From NCBI GenBank assembly GCA_013178415.1, contig JABLXA010000003.1:188815-252814 (forward strand): DNA of 64,000 bases, in the 5' to 3' direction. Each line of letters opens with the position of its first letter. Position 1 is the first letter of the stretch. Shown here one piece after another: positions 27,201 through 36,262 of this stretch. The notes beneath the pieces are model-generated. The model was not told where the DNA came from, searched no databases, and was given only the letters and a program-made list of their open reading frames with translations. The stretch comes from Bacillota bacterium. GTDB taxonomy: Bacteria > Bacillota > SHA-98 > Ch115. The position numbers and the translations under genes were made by a program.

Positions 27201-27809
27201 GGATTCGATTTCGTCACCAAAGAATTCTATCCGGATAGGCCTTTCAGCCGTAACTGGAAATACATCGACGATACCTCCCCGGACGCTCATCTGTCCCCTT
27301 TGTTCAACCATGTCAACTCTCTCGAAACCGCAAAAAACAAGCCGGTTTACAAGTTCATCGAAATCCATCGCCATGCCCGGATGTAAGCGCAAAACATGGC
27401 ATTTGAATACTTCCCCGGGGATGAGCTTGCGAACTAATGATCTTATGGGTATTATGACAACAGGATTTTCACCTTCTGCAAGCAGCTGCTGAACCCTTAA
27501 TCGTTCATACAATATATCCGGGCTTTCCCGGGCTTCCTCATGGGGCAGGAGCTCCAATGGAGGAAAGATCACAGCCTCCTGTGGCTCAAGAAATGTATGG
27601 AGATCCACCAAGATCTTCTCTGCTTGCTGGAGGCTATAGGTCACAAGGGCGATGGGTCTTGAAACGGCTTTATGCAATCCGGCGATGATATAGCTTTTCT
27701 GGGATCCAGACAACCCCTGAATGATCCCGTCTCCGGTCCCTGAAGAAATACTCCTGCTCATCATCTTAAATTCGCTGGATTCCATCAAGATAGCCAGTAT
27801 CCCGTCCAT
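24267..27809 (-). CDS. mfd: Transcription-repair coupling factor
   Basis: ATP-dependent translocase that removes stalled RNA polymerase and recruits UvrA. In order: UvrB-like N-terminal module ([23 protein letters not shown]), the CarD-like RNAP-interacting domain ([24 protein letters not shown]), RecG-like helicase with Walker A [38 protein letters not shown] and [12 protein letters not shown], then the TRCF C-terminal domain. About 1180 residues, close to the usual length. ATG 27809 has AAGGGAT upstream and is preferred over 27830. Confidence 0.97.
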   Translation of the reverse strand: [1180 protein letters not shown]

Positions 27810-27986
27810 GCAATCCCTTCTTCTGAACATGATCCTTTATCCTTGACCGTTCTTCTGTACATGATAATTGTACATAGCGAGATAAGGACGCAGGCAGAAA
27901 TAGAACCCGCCCGCGCATCCGCAAACCGCTACCGCTAGACGGCGGAATTCAACTTTTCCATGACTTTACATATTTGAAAAGCAAAT

Positions 27987-28424
27987 TTACGTTATTCTTA
28001 ATATTCTTGCTACCAGGACATTCCATATAACATGAACTGTCGCAGAAACCGCCATGCTTAGGATCAGATCGGATGTGGCGGAAAACACCACCGCAGTTAG
28101 CAAACCAAATGTAAAATGGCCTATGGTACCCGAAACTGCTGCAAGGCAACCCGACTGCCCGGCCGGGCCACGAACCCGGGCACCTGCTATATCGAAAAGG
28201 CCTTCGATCATCCCAAATATAGCATGAGTCCAGACAATGGCAGCTCCGAACAGGATTGCGGTCCCAGTTTTCATAACTTCTTCAAGCACTGGCAAAACCT
28301 CTATGGCGCCTGCCATCCCAGCATGGTATTTCCTCATGATGCGCATAGTCGCCGTATTCACGCCAAAGGCCAATAATGCAGAAATGATGGCCGCAGCGAA
28401 AACCTTACCAGCTCCTAGTATCAT
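27987..28424 (-). CDS. Small membrane protein with PrsW-like protease motifs
   Basis: 145 residues, about five hydrophobic segments. The order of motifs EEVMKT (EExxK type), FGMIEGLFD, GHFTFG (HxxxG) and HVIWN (HxxxN) follows the pattern of PrsW / type II CAAX intramembrane metalloproteases, although the protein is shorter than PrsW. No database check was possible. It overlaps pth by 4 nt (ATGA) and lies before mfd, the place where B. subtilis carries fin (yabK), an anti-sigma-F factor. Inference: a small intramembrane protease or a relative that has lost activity. Confidence 0.6.
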   Translation of the reverse strand: MILGAGKVFAAAIISALLAFGVNTATMRIMRKYHAGMAGAIEVLPVLEEVMKTGTAILFGAAIVWTHAIFGMIEGLFDIAGARVRGPAGQSGCLAAVSGTIGHFTFGLLTAVVFSATSDLILSMAVSATVHVIWNVLVARILRIT

Positions 28425-28999
28425 TTTCCCTCTACGAAGAGACCATTATAACGGTTCATGGCCCGATTCACATCTTCAATGATACAAAGCTCTGCGGCGT
28501 CTGCAGCCATTTCAATTACATCATTTACCACCGGCATTTCTTCTGGTGAAAACCAGCCAAGCACATGCTGAATGCTGTCGAGGCCCGGGGCGGGCCTCCC
28601 GATTCCGACCCTGATCCTGGCAAAATCTTCGGTGCCGATCATCTCTATAATGGATTTCAGGCCATTATGACCACCGGAACTCCCCTTCTGGCGAATCCTA
28701 ACCCTTCCAAGATCTAGATCCATGTCATCACATACTACCAGCAAGCTATCAATGCCGACGCAATAGCCATCCAGGATTTCCTTCACAGCCACCCCGCTGT
28801 TATTCATATATGTGAGTGGCTTCACAAGAAGCACTTCTTGCTGTTTAAATATTCCTAGACCAAGGAGTGAATGAAAGCGGCGTTCCTTTACGGGGATCCC
28901 GAGCCTTGAGGAGAGGGAGTTCACGACTCTAAACCCCACATTGTGCCGGGATCCCTCATAGTTGCTTCCAGGATTACCTAGGCCTATGACTACCTTCAT
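28421..28999 (-). CDS. pth: Peptidyl-tRNA hydrolase
   Basis: Recycles peptidyl-tRNA released from ribosomes. GLGNPGSNYEGSRHNVGFRVV carries the catalytic His about residue 20; KPLTYMNNSG, CDDMDLDLGRVRIRQKGSSGGHNGLKSI and FARIRVGIGRP are the other family blocks. 192 residues. Called spoVC in B. subtilis, where it has the same neighbours (rplY/ctc and mfd). It starts about 20 nt after the rplY stop. Confidence 0.97.
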   Translation of the reverse strand: MKVVIGLGNPGSNYEGSRHNVGFRVVNSLSSRLGIPVKERRFHSLLGLGIFKQQEVLLVKPLTYMNNSGVAVKEILDGYCVGIDSLLVVCDDMDLDLGRVRIRQKGSSGGHNGLKSIIEMIGTEDFARIRVGIGRPAPGLDSIQHVLGWFSPEEMPVVNDVIEMAADAAELCIIEDVNRAMNRYNGLFVEGK

Positions 29000-29020
29000 G
29001 CCGCAAATCCGAGCCTCCTG

Positions 29021-29662
29021 TTACTCCCGAGCCTCGGCCTCAGTTTCCGGCGTTTCAGCTTCCTCAGCGGCCTCTTTCGGAGCCTCCTCCTCAGCCTTGG
29101 TAGGCGACAGTATAGAAACTACAGGAGTATCAGGATCAGTAAGAATCTTGACATTCGGACCTACATTGCACTCCGCGGCTTTGATCACATCACCGATTCT
29201 AAGCCCTGAAACATCCACCTCGACCTTTTCAGGGATATCCATGGGAGTGGCCTGGATCTCGAGCTCCCACAGCGCATGCTCCAAAATGCCGCCATCATTC
29301 GTCCGACGATCTTCTCCGACAAGGACGACCGGGACCTTGGTCACGATCTTATCCGCTAAAGAGACTTCCTGGAAATCCACGTGAATCACATTGCCCTTGG
29401 TGAAATCACGCTGGACTTCCTTGACGACCGCAGTCTTTTCAATCGTGCCCTGCTCTCCGCCAGCCACCTTGAGCCTGACGATTTTGCCGGTCAGACCCTG
29501 AGCCAACAGATGAGAGAGCGTCCTGCCGTCAACTGTAATGGGGCTGGCTTTGGTTCCCTTTCCATAGACTATTCCAGGAATTTTCCCTTGCTGGCGGGAC
29601 CTCCGGCTCGCCCCCTTACCCAGGGTATCCCTGGCCTCACAAGAAAGTACCACTTCTTTCAT
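29021..29662 (-). CDS. rplY: 50S ribosomal protein bL25, Ctc form
   Basis: 5S rRNA-binding protein of the TL5/Ctc two-domain type. LSCEARDTLGKGASRRSRQQGKIPGIVYGKG opens the N-terminal L25 domain; the C-terminal beta domain includes VHVDFQEV-like (HVDFQEVSLADKIVTKVPV) and EVDVSGLRIGD blocks. The last 25 or so residues are acidic, rich in Glu/Ala. 213 residues. Lies between prs and pth as in B. subtilis. Confidence 0.95.
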   Translation of the reverse strand: MKEVVLSCEARDTLGKGASRRSRQQGKIPGIVYGKGTKASPITVDGRTLSHLLAQGLTGKIVRLKVAGGEQGTIEKTAVVKEVQRDFTKGNVIHVDFQEVSLADKIVTKVPVVLVGEDRRTNDGGILEHALWELEIQATPMDIPEKVEVDVSGLRIGDVIKAAECNVGPNVKILTDPDTPVVSILSPTKAEEEAPKEAAEEAETPETEAEARE

Positions 29663-29790
29663 AAGATCTCATGGCGCCACCAACGGCGCCCCATACCTCC
29701 TCTCAAAACAAAGACAGGTTACATAAGAAGAGAAAGTCACATGAGAAGTATAACATATAAAGCCCGCAAGGTGAATGCAGAGCTCTCGAC

Positions 29791-30735
29791 TCAATCAAAA
29801 AGCACGCTCACAGACAATTCCTCGTATATGCGCCGGATCGCCTCCGCCAATAGCGGAGCCACCGATAATACCTTGATCTTATCACTCATTTTAGAAGGCG
29901 GGATCGGGATTGAGTTAGTCACCACTAGTTCCTTGATCCCGGACCTCTCCAACTTCTCTGTTGCATTCCCCGAAAGGACGGGATGGGTGCAGCACGCATA
30001 TATTTCAGTCGCACCAGCCTTGTGGAGTCTATCTGACACGGCCACGATAGTGCCTGCTGTATCAATTATATCATCTACTAAAAGCACTCTTTTGTCCTCT
30101 ATATTGCCTATTATATGCAAAGCCTCGGCCACGTTCGGTTCAGGTCGGCGCTTGTCCACTATGGCCAATCCCACGTGCAGCCTTTCGGCAAAGGCTCTAG
30201 CCCGGGCAGCTCCGCCAATATCCGGAGAAACCACCACGCCGTCGAAGTTTGCGGCTTTATAATAGTCTGCGAGAATTGGGGCAGCCAGCAGCGGATCTAC
30301 CGGTATATCGAAAAACCCCTGAATCTGGCCAGCATGCAAATCCAATGTCACGATTCTTTGTATACCAGAATTTACCAGAAGATTAGCCACCAATTTCGCT
30401 GTGATTGGATCTCTTGGGGCGGTCTTGCGGTCCTGACGAGCATAGCCATAGTACGGAATCACGGCGGTAATGCTCTTGGCTGAAGCCCGCCGCATGGCAT
30501 CGGAAATAATCAGGAGTTCCATGAGATTGTCATTTACAGGCCAGCAAGTTGGCTGAATTATGAAAACCTCTGCGCCTCTTACGGTCTCCTCGATCCGAAC
30601 CCTGGTCTCTCCATCTTGAAACCTGTCTACTTTCATTTTCCCAAGCTCAAGACCAAGATGAGAGGCTATTTCCTGAGCAAGAGGGAGATTCGCGGTTCCG
30701 CTGAAAACCTTCAGTCTCTTATAACACAAAAGCAT
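29791..30735 (-). CDS. prs: Ribose-phosphate pyrophosphokinase
   Basis: Makes PRPP from ribose 5-phosphate and ATP. FSGTANLPLAQEIASHLG at the N-terminus, the flexible-loop/ATP region YGYARQDRKTAPRDPI, the LDLHAGQIQGFFDIPVD signature and the PRPP-binding VLLVDDIIDTAGTI motif are all present. 314 residues from ATG 30735, which has GAGGGGGTGAG upstream; the longer frame to 30795 runs into the glmU end. Same order (glmU-prs-rplY) as B. subtilis. Confidence 0.97.
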   Translation of the reverse strand: MLLCYKRLKVFSGTANLPLAQEIASHLGLELGKMKVDRFQDGETRVRIEETVRGAEVFIIQPTCWPVNDNLMELLIISDAMRRASAKSITAVIPYYGYARQDRKTAPRDPITAKLVANLLVNSGIQRIVTLDLHAGQIQGFFDIPVDPLLAAPILADYYKAANFDGVVVSPDIGGAARARAFAERLHVGLAIVDKRRPEPNVAEALHIIGNIEDKRVLLVDDIIDTAGTIVAVSDRLHKAGATEIYACCTHPVLSGNATEKLERSGIKELVVTNSIPIPPSKMSDKIKVLSVAPLLAEAIRRIYEELSVSVLFD

Positions 30736-30791
30736 CTCAGACTCACCCCCTCGGGAAATGCTCTTGCATTCGGATTCCGCCGTATTCAGCT

Positions 30792-32195
30792 TCACTCTTG
30801 AGACTCATCTCTCTTTCTACGTCTTCCCACCCAACCTTCTATGTTCCTCTGCAGGCCGCGAGCGATGCCCAGAGCACCTGAAGGGACATCTTGTGTTATC
30901 GTAGACCCTGCCGCCACATATGCTCCCTTTTCGACACGCACGGGGGCCACGAGATTGGTATTGCTCCCAATGAATACCTCATCCCCGATGATCGTGGGAT
31001 GTTTCCGCTTTCCATCATAGTTACAGGTAATTGTGCCGGCGCCCACATTTACATCTTTACCTATGGTAGCGTCACCAATGTAGCTTTGGTGAGGGACCTT
31101 GCTATTCTTGCCTATCGTCGACTTCTTGACTTCCACGAATGTCCCGACCTTTGCCCCTTCCTGCAGGATCGTGCCAGGACGAAGGTATGCGAAAGGTCCT
31201 ACAGAGGCTCTAGGCCCAATCTGGCTCTCATATGCGACAGCTTGCTGCACAACCGCGTCATCATCAACGAAAGTATCTACCAGCCGTGCCCCGGGTCCTA
31301 TTGTGCACCTTTGTCCTATGGAGCTGTTCCCTTCAATAATGGTGAAGGGATATATTATCGTGTCATTTCCTATCTTTACATCTGCATCAATGAAGACCGA
31401 GGACGGATCTATGATCGTGACTCCATCCAGCATGAGTTTCTCGCGAATTCGCTGTCGCAGAATTCCTTCTGCCTCAGCCTGTTCTAAACGAGTGTTTATC
31501 CCCATGACCTCCACCGGGTGCGGCCAAACAACAGCCTCCACATCAAGGCCTTTGCTCACCATGACCTTTACGACATCCGTCAAATAATACTCGCCTTGCG
31601 CATTTGCGCGATCCACCTGCCCGAGCATCTGGAACAATATTTTCGATTGAAAAGAATAGACAGCACTATTTATCTCACGTATCGACTTCTCAGCAGGTGA
31701 AGCATCCTTGTCCTCAACTATCTTTACCACCTTGCCATCTGCCCCGCGGACTATATGCCCGTACCCGCTCGGATCGTCCATCACGGTAGTAAGGACAACC
31801 GCCGAGGCCGCTTTAGCCTCGAGGGAAGCAACAAGCTCCTTGACAGCATCTGATGGCAGGAGCGGGACATCCCCCGCAGCGATCACAACAGGGCCATCAT
31901 AATCTTTCATCAGATTTTCGGCCTGCATCACCGCATGCGCTGTTCCGAGCTGTTCTTTTTGATATACACACTGTAGTTTGAATGGAGCAACGCCTATAGC
32001 CTTCACCGCTTCCTCCACCATCTCCCCCTGATGCCCTACAACGATGACAATAGAATCAGCCCCCGCACCTAACAAAGAGTCAACCACATGGTATAGAATT
32101 GGTTTCCCGCAAACCTTATGCAGGACTTTTGGAAGCGCAGATTTCATCCTCTTGCCGAGGCCGGCGGCCAGCAAGATCGCCCTGAATCCCGACAA
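30792..32195 (-). CDS. glmU: Bifunctional UDP-GlcNAc pyrophosphorylase / GlcN-1-P acetyltransferase
   Basis: Final two steps to UDP-GlcNAc. N-terminal pyrophosphorylase with LLAAGLGKRMKSALPKVLHKV, then a left-handed beta-helix of hexapeptide repeats with the acetyltransferase residues in YLRPGTILQEGAKVGTFVEVK, HQSYIGDATIG and NYDGKRKHPTIIGD. 467 residues. It is the first gene of the spore/housekeeping block proper here; spoVG, its usual upstream neighbour, lies 20 kb away beyond accessory genes. Confidence 0.97.
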   Translation of the reverse strand: MSGFRAILLAAGLGKRMKSALPKVLHKVCGKPILYHVVDSLLGAGADSIVIVVGHQGEMVEEAVKAIGVAPFKLQCVYQKEQLGTAHAVMQAENLMKDYDGPVVIAAGDVPLLPSDAVKELVASLEAKAASAVVLTTVMDDPSGYGHIVRGADGKVVKIVEDKDASPAEKSIREINSAVYSFQSKILFQMLGQVDRANAQGEYYLTDVVKVMVSKGLDVEAVVWPHPVEVMGINTRLEQAEAEGILRQRIREKLMLDGVTIIDPSSVFIDADVKIGNDTIIYPFTIIEGNSSIGQRCTIGPGARLVDTFVDDDAVVQQAVAYESQIGPRASVGPFAYLRPGTILQEGAKVGTFVEVKKSTIGKNSKVPHQSYIGDATIGKDVNVGAGTITCNYDGKRKHPTIIGDEVFIGSNTNLVAPVRVEKGAYVAAGSTITQDVPSGALGIARGLQRNIEGWVGRRRKRDESQE

Positions 32196-32227
32196 GCCAA
32201 GTACCCCCTCGTTGTATGATCATAACC

Positions 32228-32245
32228 AGGAGGGTTCACCCTCCT
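32228..32245. other. Hairpin between L,D-transpeptidase and glmU
   Basis: AGGAGGGT-tc-ACCCTCCT, an 8-bp perfect stem. A T-rich run (TATTTATG) follows only on the plus strand, where no gene ends, so its role is unclear; on the minus strand it lies in the glmU leader and contains an AGGAGG that the stem would hide. Confidence 0.45.
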
Positions 32246-32386
32246 ATTTATGCATTTTCGTACCCATGCTTATTTCTCCGGGGATGGAGGAAGTCCTTTT
32301 TCAGCTCTAGGCAAAACTGTGAAATATAGCTCCGGACCAAGATCTCCGCATGCCGAAGGAAAAGGCGAATGACTGATGTCCTCCTC

Positions 32387-33445
32387 TCAATCTACCAGGT
32401 ACATTCCCAGGGCATCGTAGACCTCGTCCGTTATTTCACCTGTCACACGCAGACCTCTCTTCCGCTGAAATTCTTTCACGGCTTTTACCGTATCATCATC
32501 ATACAGACCATCTATCTTTCCCACCGAATAGCCGAGATGGGCAAGGCGACGTTCGGCAAGCAGGACATCGGCTCCCCTCTCCCCCGGTCCCAAAAGACGC
32601 CTCGGATTCCTGAGGGGGTCATAAGGATGACTTACTATCTTCACCAATGTGCCAGGTTTCACTAGATTAAATAATTCCTCCACATGCTGATTGTGCATCC
32701 TGATGCAGCCGCCAGAGGCGGCATCGCCAATGGACCAGGGTTTGTTGGTGCCATGAATGCCGTAGATGCCCCAGGGGACATTGAGCCCCATCCATCTTGT
32801 GCCAAATCCCCCGCTCCAGCTTGCCTTTCGGGTAATTCTCCATTCTCCCGGAGGGCTTGGCGTAGCTGGTTTACCCACAGCTACAGGATATTGTTTTATC
32901 GGCCTACCTTGTGAGTACATAGTGAGAGTTCGTTCTTGGGTATCAATGACCAAGATTATGGGCTCAGCTAGCTGTGTATGCCAGGCACCAGCTTCCAGAG
33001 GGAACGGAGACTCAGGGCCCCTGGGGGCCGCAGGCTTCCCCTGAAGGGATTGGCTCGTTATTGGAGCAATACAACCGCAGGGGAGAGTGACAACTCTTTC
33101 TAAATGTGAAGCTGCTTGACCCTTGGCCAAATCTCTCTCATGCGTTCTGTCAACCCTGGTCTTCTCCGACGCAACAAGTTCGGGTTTTGGCGCTTTCTGG
33201 ACATTATGTCGCATAGAGTTGGACTCTGCGCCAGAGTCATCATGGCGAGACTCCTCTCCGCTGGGAGGGGAGGGTTTTACCTCCTGATAAGACCTGATGG
33301 CGGCCATGGTGATCCCGGCTATCAAAATGATGCCGATAGATGTCAGGATCATCCTCTGTCTCATGCTAGATGTTCTGAGAAGACTCCCAAATGTGGCTGG
33401 AAGCTGCCGTACAAATCCCTTGAGGGAGCGAAAAGACATCCCCAT
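32387..33445 (-). CDS. L,D-transpeptidase (YkuD) with peptidoglycan-binding domain
   Basis: Cell-wall cross-linking or lipid/protein attachment enzyme. After a membrane anchor at about residues 30-50 (MILTSIGIILIAGITMAAI) comes a linker, a YkuD catalytic domain with HGTNKPWSIGDAASGGCIRM (catalytic Cys and His, about residues 243-262), and a C-terminal PG_binding_1 domain (AERRLAHLGYSVGKIDGLYDDDTVKAVKEFQ region, about 308-340). ATG 33445 is the likely start, GGAGG lying 13 nt upstream; the frame is open much farther but overlaps the divergent cca region. A second YkuD protein is at 57359. Confidence 0.88.
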   Translation of the reverse strand: MGMSFRSLKGFVRQLPATFGSLLRTSSMRQRMILTSIGIILIAGITMAAIRSYQEVKPSPPSGEESRHDDSGAESNSMRHNVQKAPKPELVASEKTRVDRTHERDLAKGQAASHLERVVTLPCGCIAPITSQSLQGKPAAPRGPESPFPLEAGAWHTQLAEPIILVIDTQERTLTMYSQGRPIKQYPVAVGKPATPSPPGEWRITRKASWSGGFGTRWMGLNVPWGIYGIHGTNKPWSIGDAASGGCIRMHNQHVEELFNLVKPGTLVKIVSHPYDPLRNPRRLLGPGERGADVLLAERRLAHLGYSVGKIDGLYDDDTVKAVKEFQRKRGLRVTGEITDEVYDALGMYLVD

Positions 33446-33729
33446 ATCAATCAGATTTCCTCCTCTTCCAATTTCGATCTGTGAGATATTATTCCCAATA
33501 GATCTGTCCCTAATAGCTCGTTCGATGCCCGGCTCCCGGCTGATTCGGGCTCGACGGGCAGGGGCGAGTGGTAAAATGGGAGGAATGGGAGGATGGCGGA
33601 ATGCCCGAACTTGCGCATGGGATTGCAGAGTAGTATCATCATGTGTATAACCTATATATATTTGCCCATATGATCCGTTATCAGATCCAGGCAAAAGTAT
33701 TGAAATCCACATACCCCCATATCCTGGGC

Positions 33730-35202
33730 ATGCAGCGACCGCGTCGCCGAGGATGGGAAGATCAAGGTGGTTTTAGAAGATTGTGCTCTGAGTCCTTTGC
33801 TCTCAAACTAGAAATTCCTTCGCCTGTTCTTGAGATAGTCAATGAACTCCATCATCATGGCTATCAAGCTTTCATAGTCGGCGGCGCAGTCCGGGACATC
33901 CAGCTTGGGCAGAGGCCCAAAGATTGGGATATTGCTACAGATGCCTTGCCTGAAGATGTCGAGTCCATTTTCGGAGAAAGGGCCATTCCGACAGGAGAAC
34001 GTTTTGGCACGATCACCGTGGTCTTCCACAGGGGAGAAAAGGCAGGCTCTGGCCAGGCCAAAGGAGCCGACTACCTGGAGGAGGATGGTCATGCAGCAGA
34101 GGTGACGACCTTCCGGAGCGATGGGATATATAGCGATGGGAGGAGGCCTGACAGCGTATCTTTTTCCAGCAGTATCGAGGAGGATCTGGCAAGACGAGAT
34201 TTTACAATAAACGCCCTTGCTTATGATCCTTTTCGCCACGAAATCGTCGATCCGTTCAATGGGATGAGAGATCTCCGTGAACGGAGGATATCATGTGTCG
34301 GCAAGCCTGAAGCTAGATTTAAAGAAGATGCCCTCAGAATGCTAAGGGCAGTGCGCCTGGCCGCTGAACTCTCCTTTGAGATTTGCCCTGACACTAAACA
34401 TGCCATCCTCAGCATGGCCCATTCGATCACAAAGATCTCGAAAGAAAGGATCCGGGCTGAGCTCGACAGGATGCTTGTCTCTCCGGACGTAAAGAGGGGG
34501 CTTGACCTCCTCCAGGGGACGGGCCTTCTGGGACATATCATCCCAGAACTCCAGCAGACTGTAGGAATGGAACAAGGCTCAAACCATATCCACACTGTAT
34601 GGCGTCACACCATGGATGCGGTTTGCAGGATCGAGCCAGCCTTGGCCCTGCGCCTTGCTGCTTTATTACATGATGTCGGGAAACCGGCCACCCTGTCCCG
34701 CGATGAGCAGGGCCGGATCTGGTTCCACCATCATGATATCGTAGGGGCGGAAATTGCAGCCAGCATCATGCGGAGGCTTGGCTATCCATCGGATCTCATA
34801 ACCCATGTCTCCTCCCTTATCAAGTATCACATGTTCCGTTTCAACACTGAAGCTACCGACGGGGATATTCGCAGGCTGGTAGCGCAGTTGGGCCTCGATT
34901 TCATATACGACCTCGCAAAACTTCGAGAAGCGGATCGGGAAGCAACGGGGACCATGCATGGGATGGGTGAAAACATGACGCTTCTCTTGCATCGAATCCG
35001 CGAAGCGCTTGCCAGGGGGCCTATTCTGCACCTCAAAGATCTGGCGATAGACGGGAGCGACATAATGGACATATTGAATATCCCTCCCGGTCCCAAAGTA
35101 GGTGCGATCCTGCACAGATTACTTGATATGGTTATGGACGACCCGTCACTCAACACAAAGGAGAAGCTCTTAGAGCTCGCAAGAGAACTCAATAACCATT
35201 AA
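33730..35202 (+). CDS. cca: CCA-adding / poly(A) polymerase-family tRNA nucleotidyltransferase with HD domain
   Basis: Class II CCA-adding enzyme. [30 protein letters not shown] holds the GG..R and DxD catalytic motifs; [33 protein letters not shown] and [11 protein letters not shown] are the neck motifs. A C-terminal HD phosphohydrolase-like domain starts with LLHDVGKP and has [11 protein letters not shown]. About 490 residues. Because the tRNAs in this window encode CCA, the enzyme probably serves repair. The start is uncertain: ATG 33730 has no good ribosome site, and TTG 33781 follows AAGGTGG. Confidence 0.88.
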   Translation: [490 protein letters not shown]

Positions 35203-35206
35203 TGGG

Positions 35207-36130
35207 TCATCTCCTCCTCATTATCAGCGCTTCTCGCACATTTCCCCCTGCGGCATCAAGAAGCTTACCCGCTTCCTCCGCGTTCACACCGGCTTTGAGC
35301 ATGACTATGGCTCTTTTGACATTGAGCCCCGCATCCTCGAGAATCCTGGCAGATTCCGCATAGCTCGCGCCTGTGGCGATCATGATGAGACGTCTGGCCC
35401 TGTCGACAAGTTTGGCGTTAGAAGGCCTCATGTCAACCATGAGATTGCTGTAAACTTTGCCGAGCTTGATCATCACTGTAGTACTTATCATGTTGAGCAC
35501 CATCTTTTGGGCCGTGCCGGCCTTCATCCGAGTAGAGCCCAGGATAACCTCAGGCCCCACAACTGGAGCGATCGCTATGTCCGCTATCTTGGCCATTTCA
35601 GATTCGCGATTGCAGGTAAGCGAGATAGTCAACGCGCCGAGCCGCCTTGCTGCTTCGAGAGCGCCTATGACATAAGGAGTCCTCCCGCTAGCCGCTATTC
35701 CCACTACGGCATCATGTGCATTTACACCTCGTCCTATGATGTCTCGCTCCCCCTGCCCTGCATCGTCCTCAGCCCCTTCACTAGAATGACTTATAGCCTT
35801 TTCACCGCCAGCGATGATGGCCTGAACTAGAGATGGATCCACGCCAAAAGTTGGAGGACACTCAGAGGCATCGACGAAGCCAAGTCGCCCGCTGGTGCCG
35901 GCGCCCACATAGAAAAGACGCCCTCCCTTTGCTAGCCTATCAGCTATCCCATCGACCGCCCTCGCAATAGAAGGCAATTCCGCCTCAACCGCGAAAGCTA
36001 CCTTTTTGTCCTCATCGTTTATGAGACGAAGGACTTCTATAGTAGGCAGACAGTCGATTTCCACGGTCCTTTCGTTACGCTCTTCAGTTGCAAGCCTTTT
36101 CAATTGCTCTGTGATATCATGTCTCATCAT
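35207..36130 (-). CDS. murQ: N-acetylmuramic acid 6-phosphate etherase
   Basis: Cleaves the D-lactyl ether of MurNAc-6-P in cell-wall recycling. SIS-domain sugar-binding loop [33 protein letters not shown] (catalytic Glu region), [15 protein letters not shown] and [16 protein letters not shown] are diagnostic. 307 residues including the C-terminal UBA-like helices. It converges with cca (4-nt gap). No murP or murR is next to it, so the MurNAc-6-P source is unknown. Confidence 0.95.
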   Translation of the reverse strand: MMRHDITEQLKRLATEERNERTVEIDCLPTIEVLRLINDEDKKVAFAVEAELPSIARAVDGIADRLAKGGRLFYVGAGTSGRLGFVDASECPPTFGVDPSLVQAIIAGGEKAISHSSEGAEDDAGQGERDIIGRGVNAHDAVVGIAASGRTPYVIGALEAARRLGALTISLTCNRESEMAKIADIAIAPVVGPEVILGSTRMKAGTAQKMVLNMISTTVMIKLGKVYSNLMVDMRPSNAKLVDRARRLIMIATGASYAESARILEDAGLNVKRAIVMLKAGVNAEEAGKLLDAAGGNVREALIMRRR

Positions 36131-36200
36131 GCCTGAAATTCACTGCTCCCCCATCAAAAGCATTACGATCCCCGGCGCGCCGAATCCTGTGATGGGGGTG

Positions 36201-36219
36201 GGCGCAGGAGTCCTGCGCC
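36201..36219. other. GC hairpin between trpB2 and murQ
   Basis: GGCGCAGG-agt-CCTGCGCC, 8-bp perfect stem just past the trpB2 stop on the minus strand. No T-tract follows, so it may stabilise the trpB2 transcript end rather than terminate. Confidence 0.4.
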
Positions 36220-36262
36220 TTCACCGCCTCATCACTCGTGTCCTTCGTGCCGCAGTCGAATG

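Noticed and set aside
29021-29384. Plus-strand ORF opposite rplY (140 codons) and similar antisense frames over mfd, glmU and trpB2
   Set aside because: Shadow frames of well-supported genes on the other strand; no ribosome sites or domain signatures.
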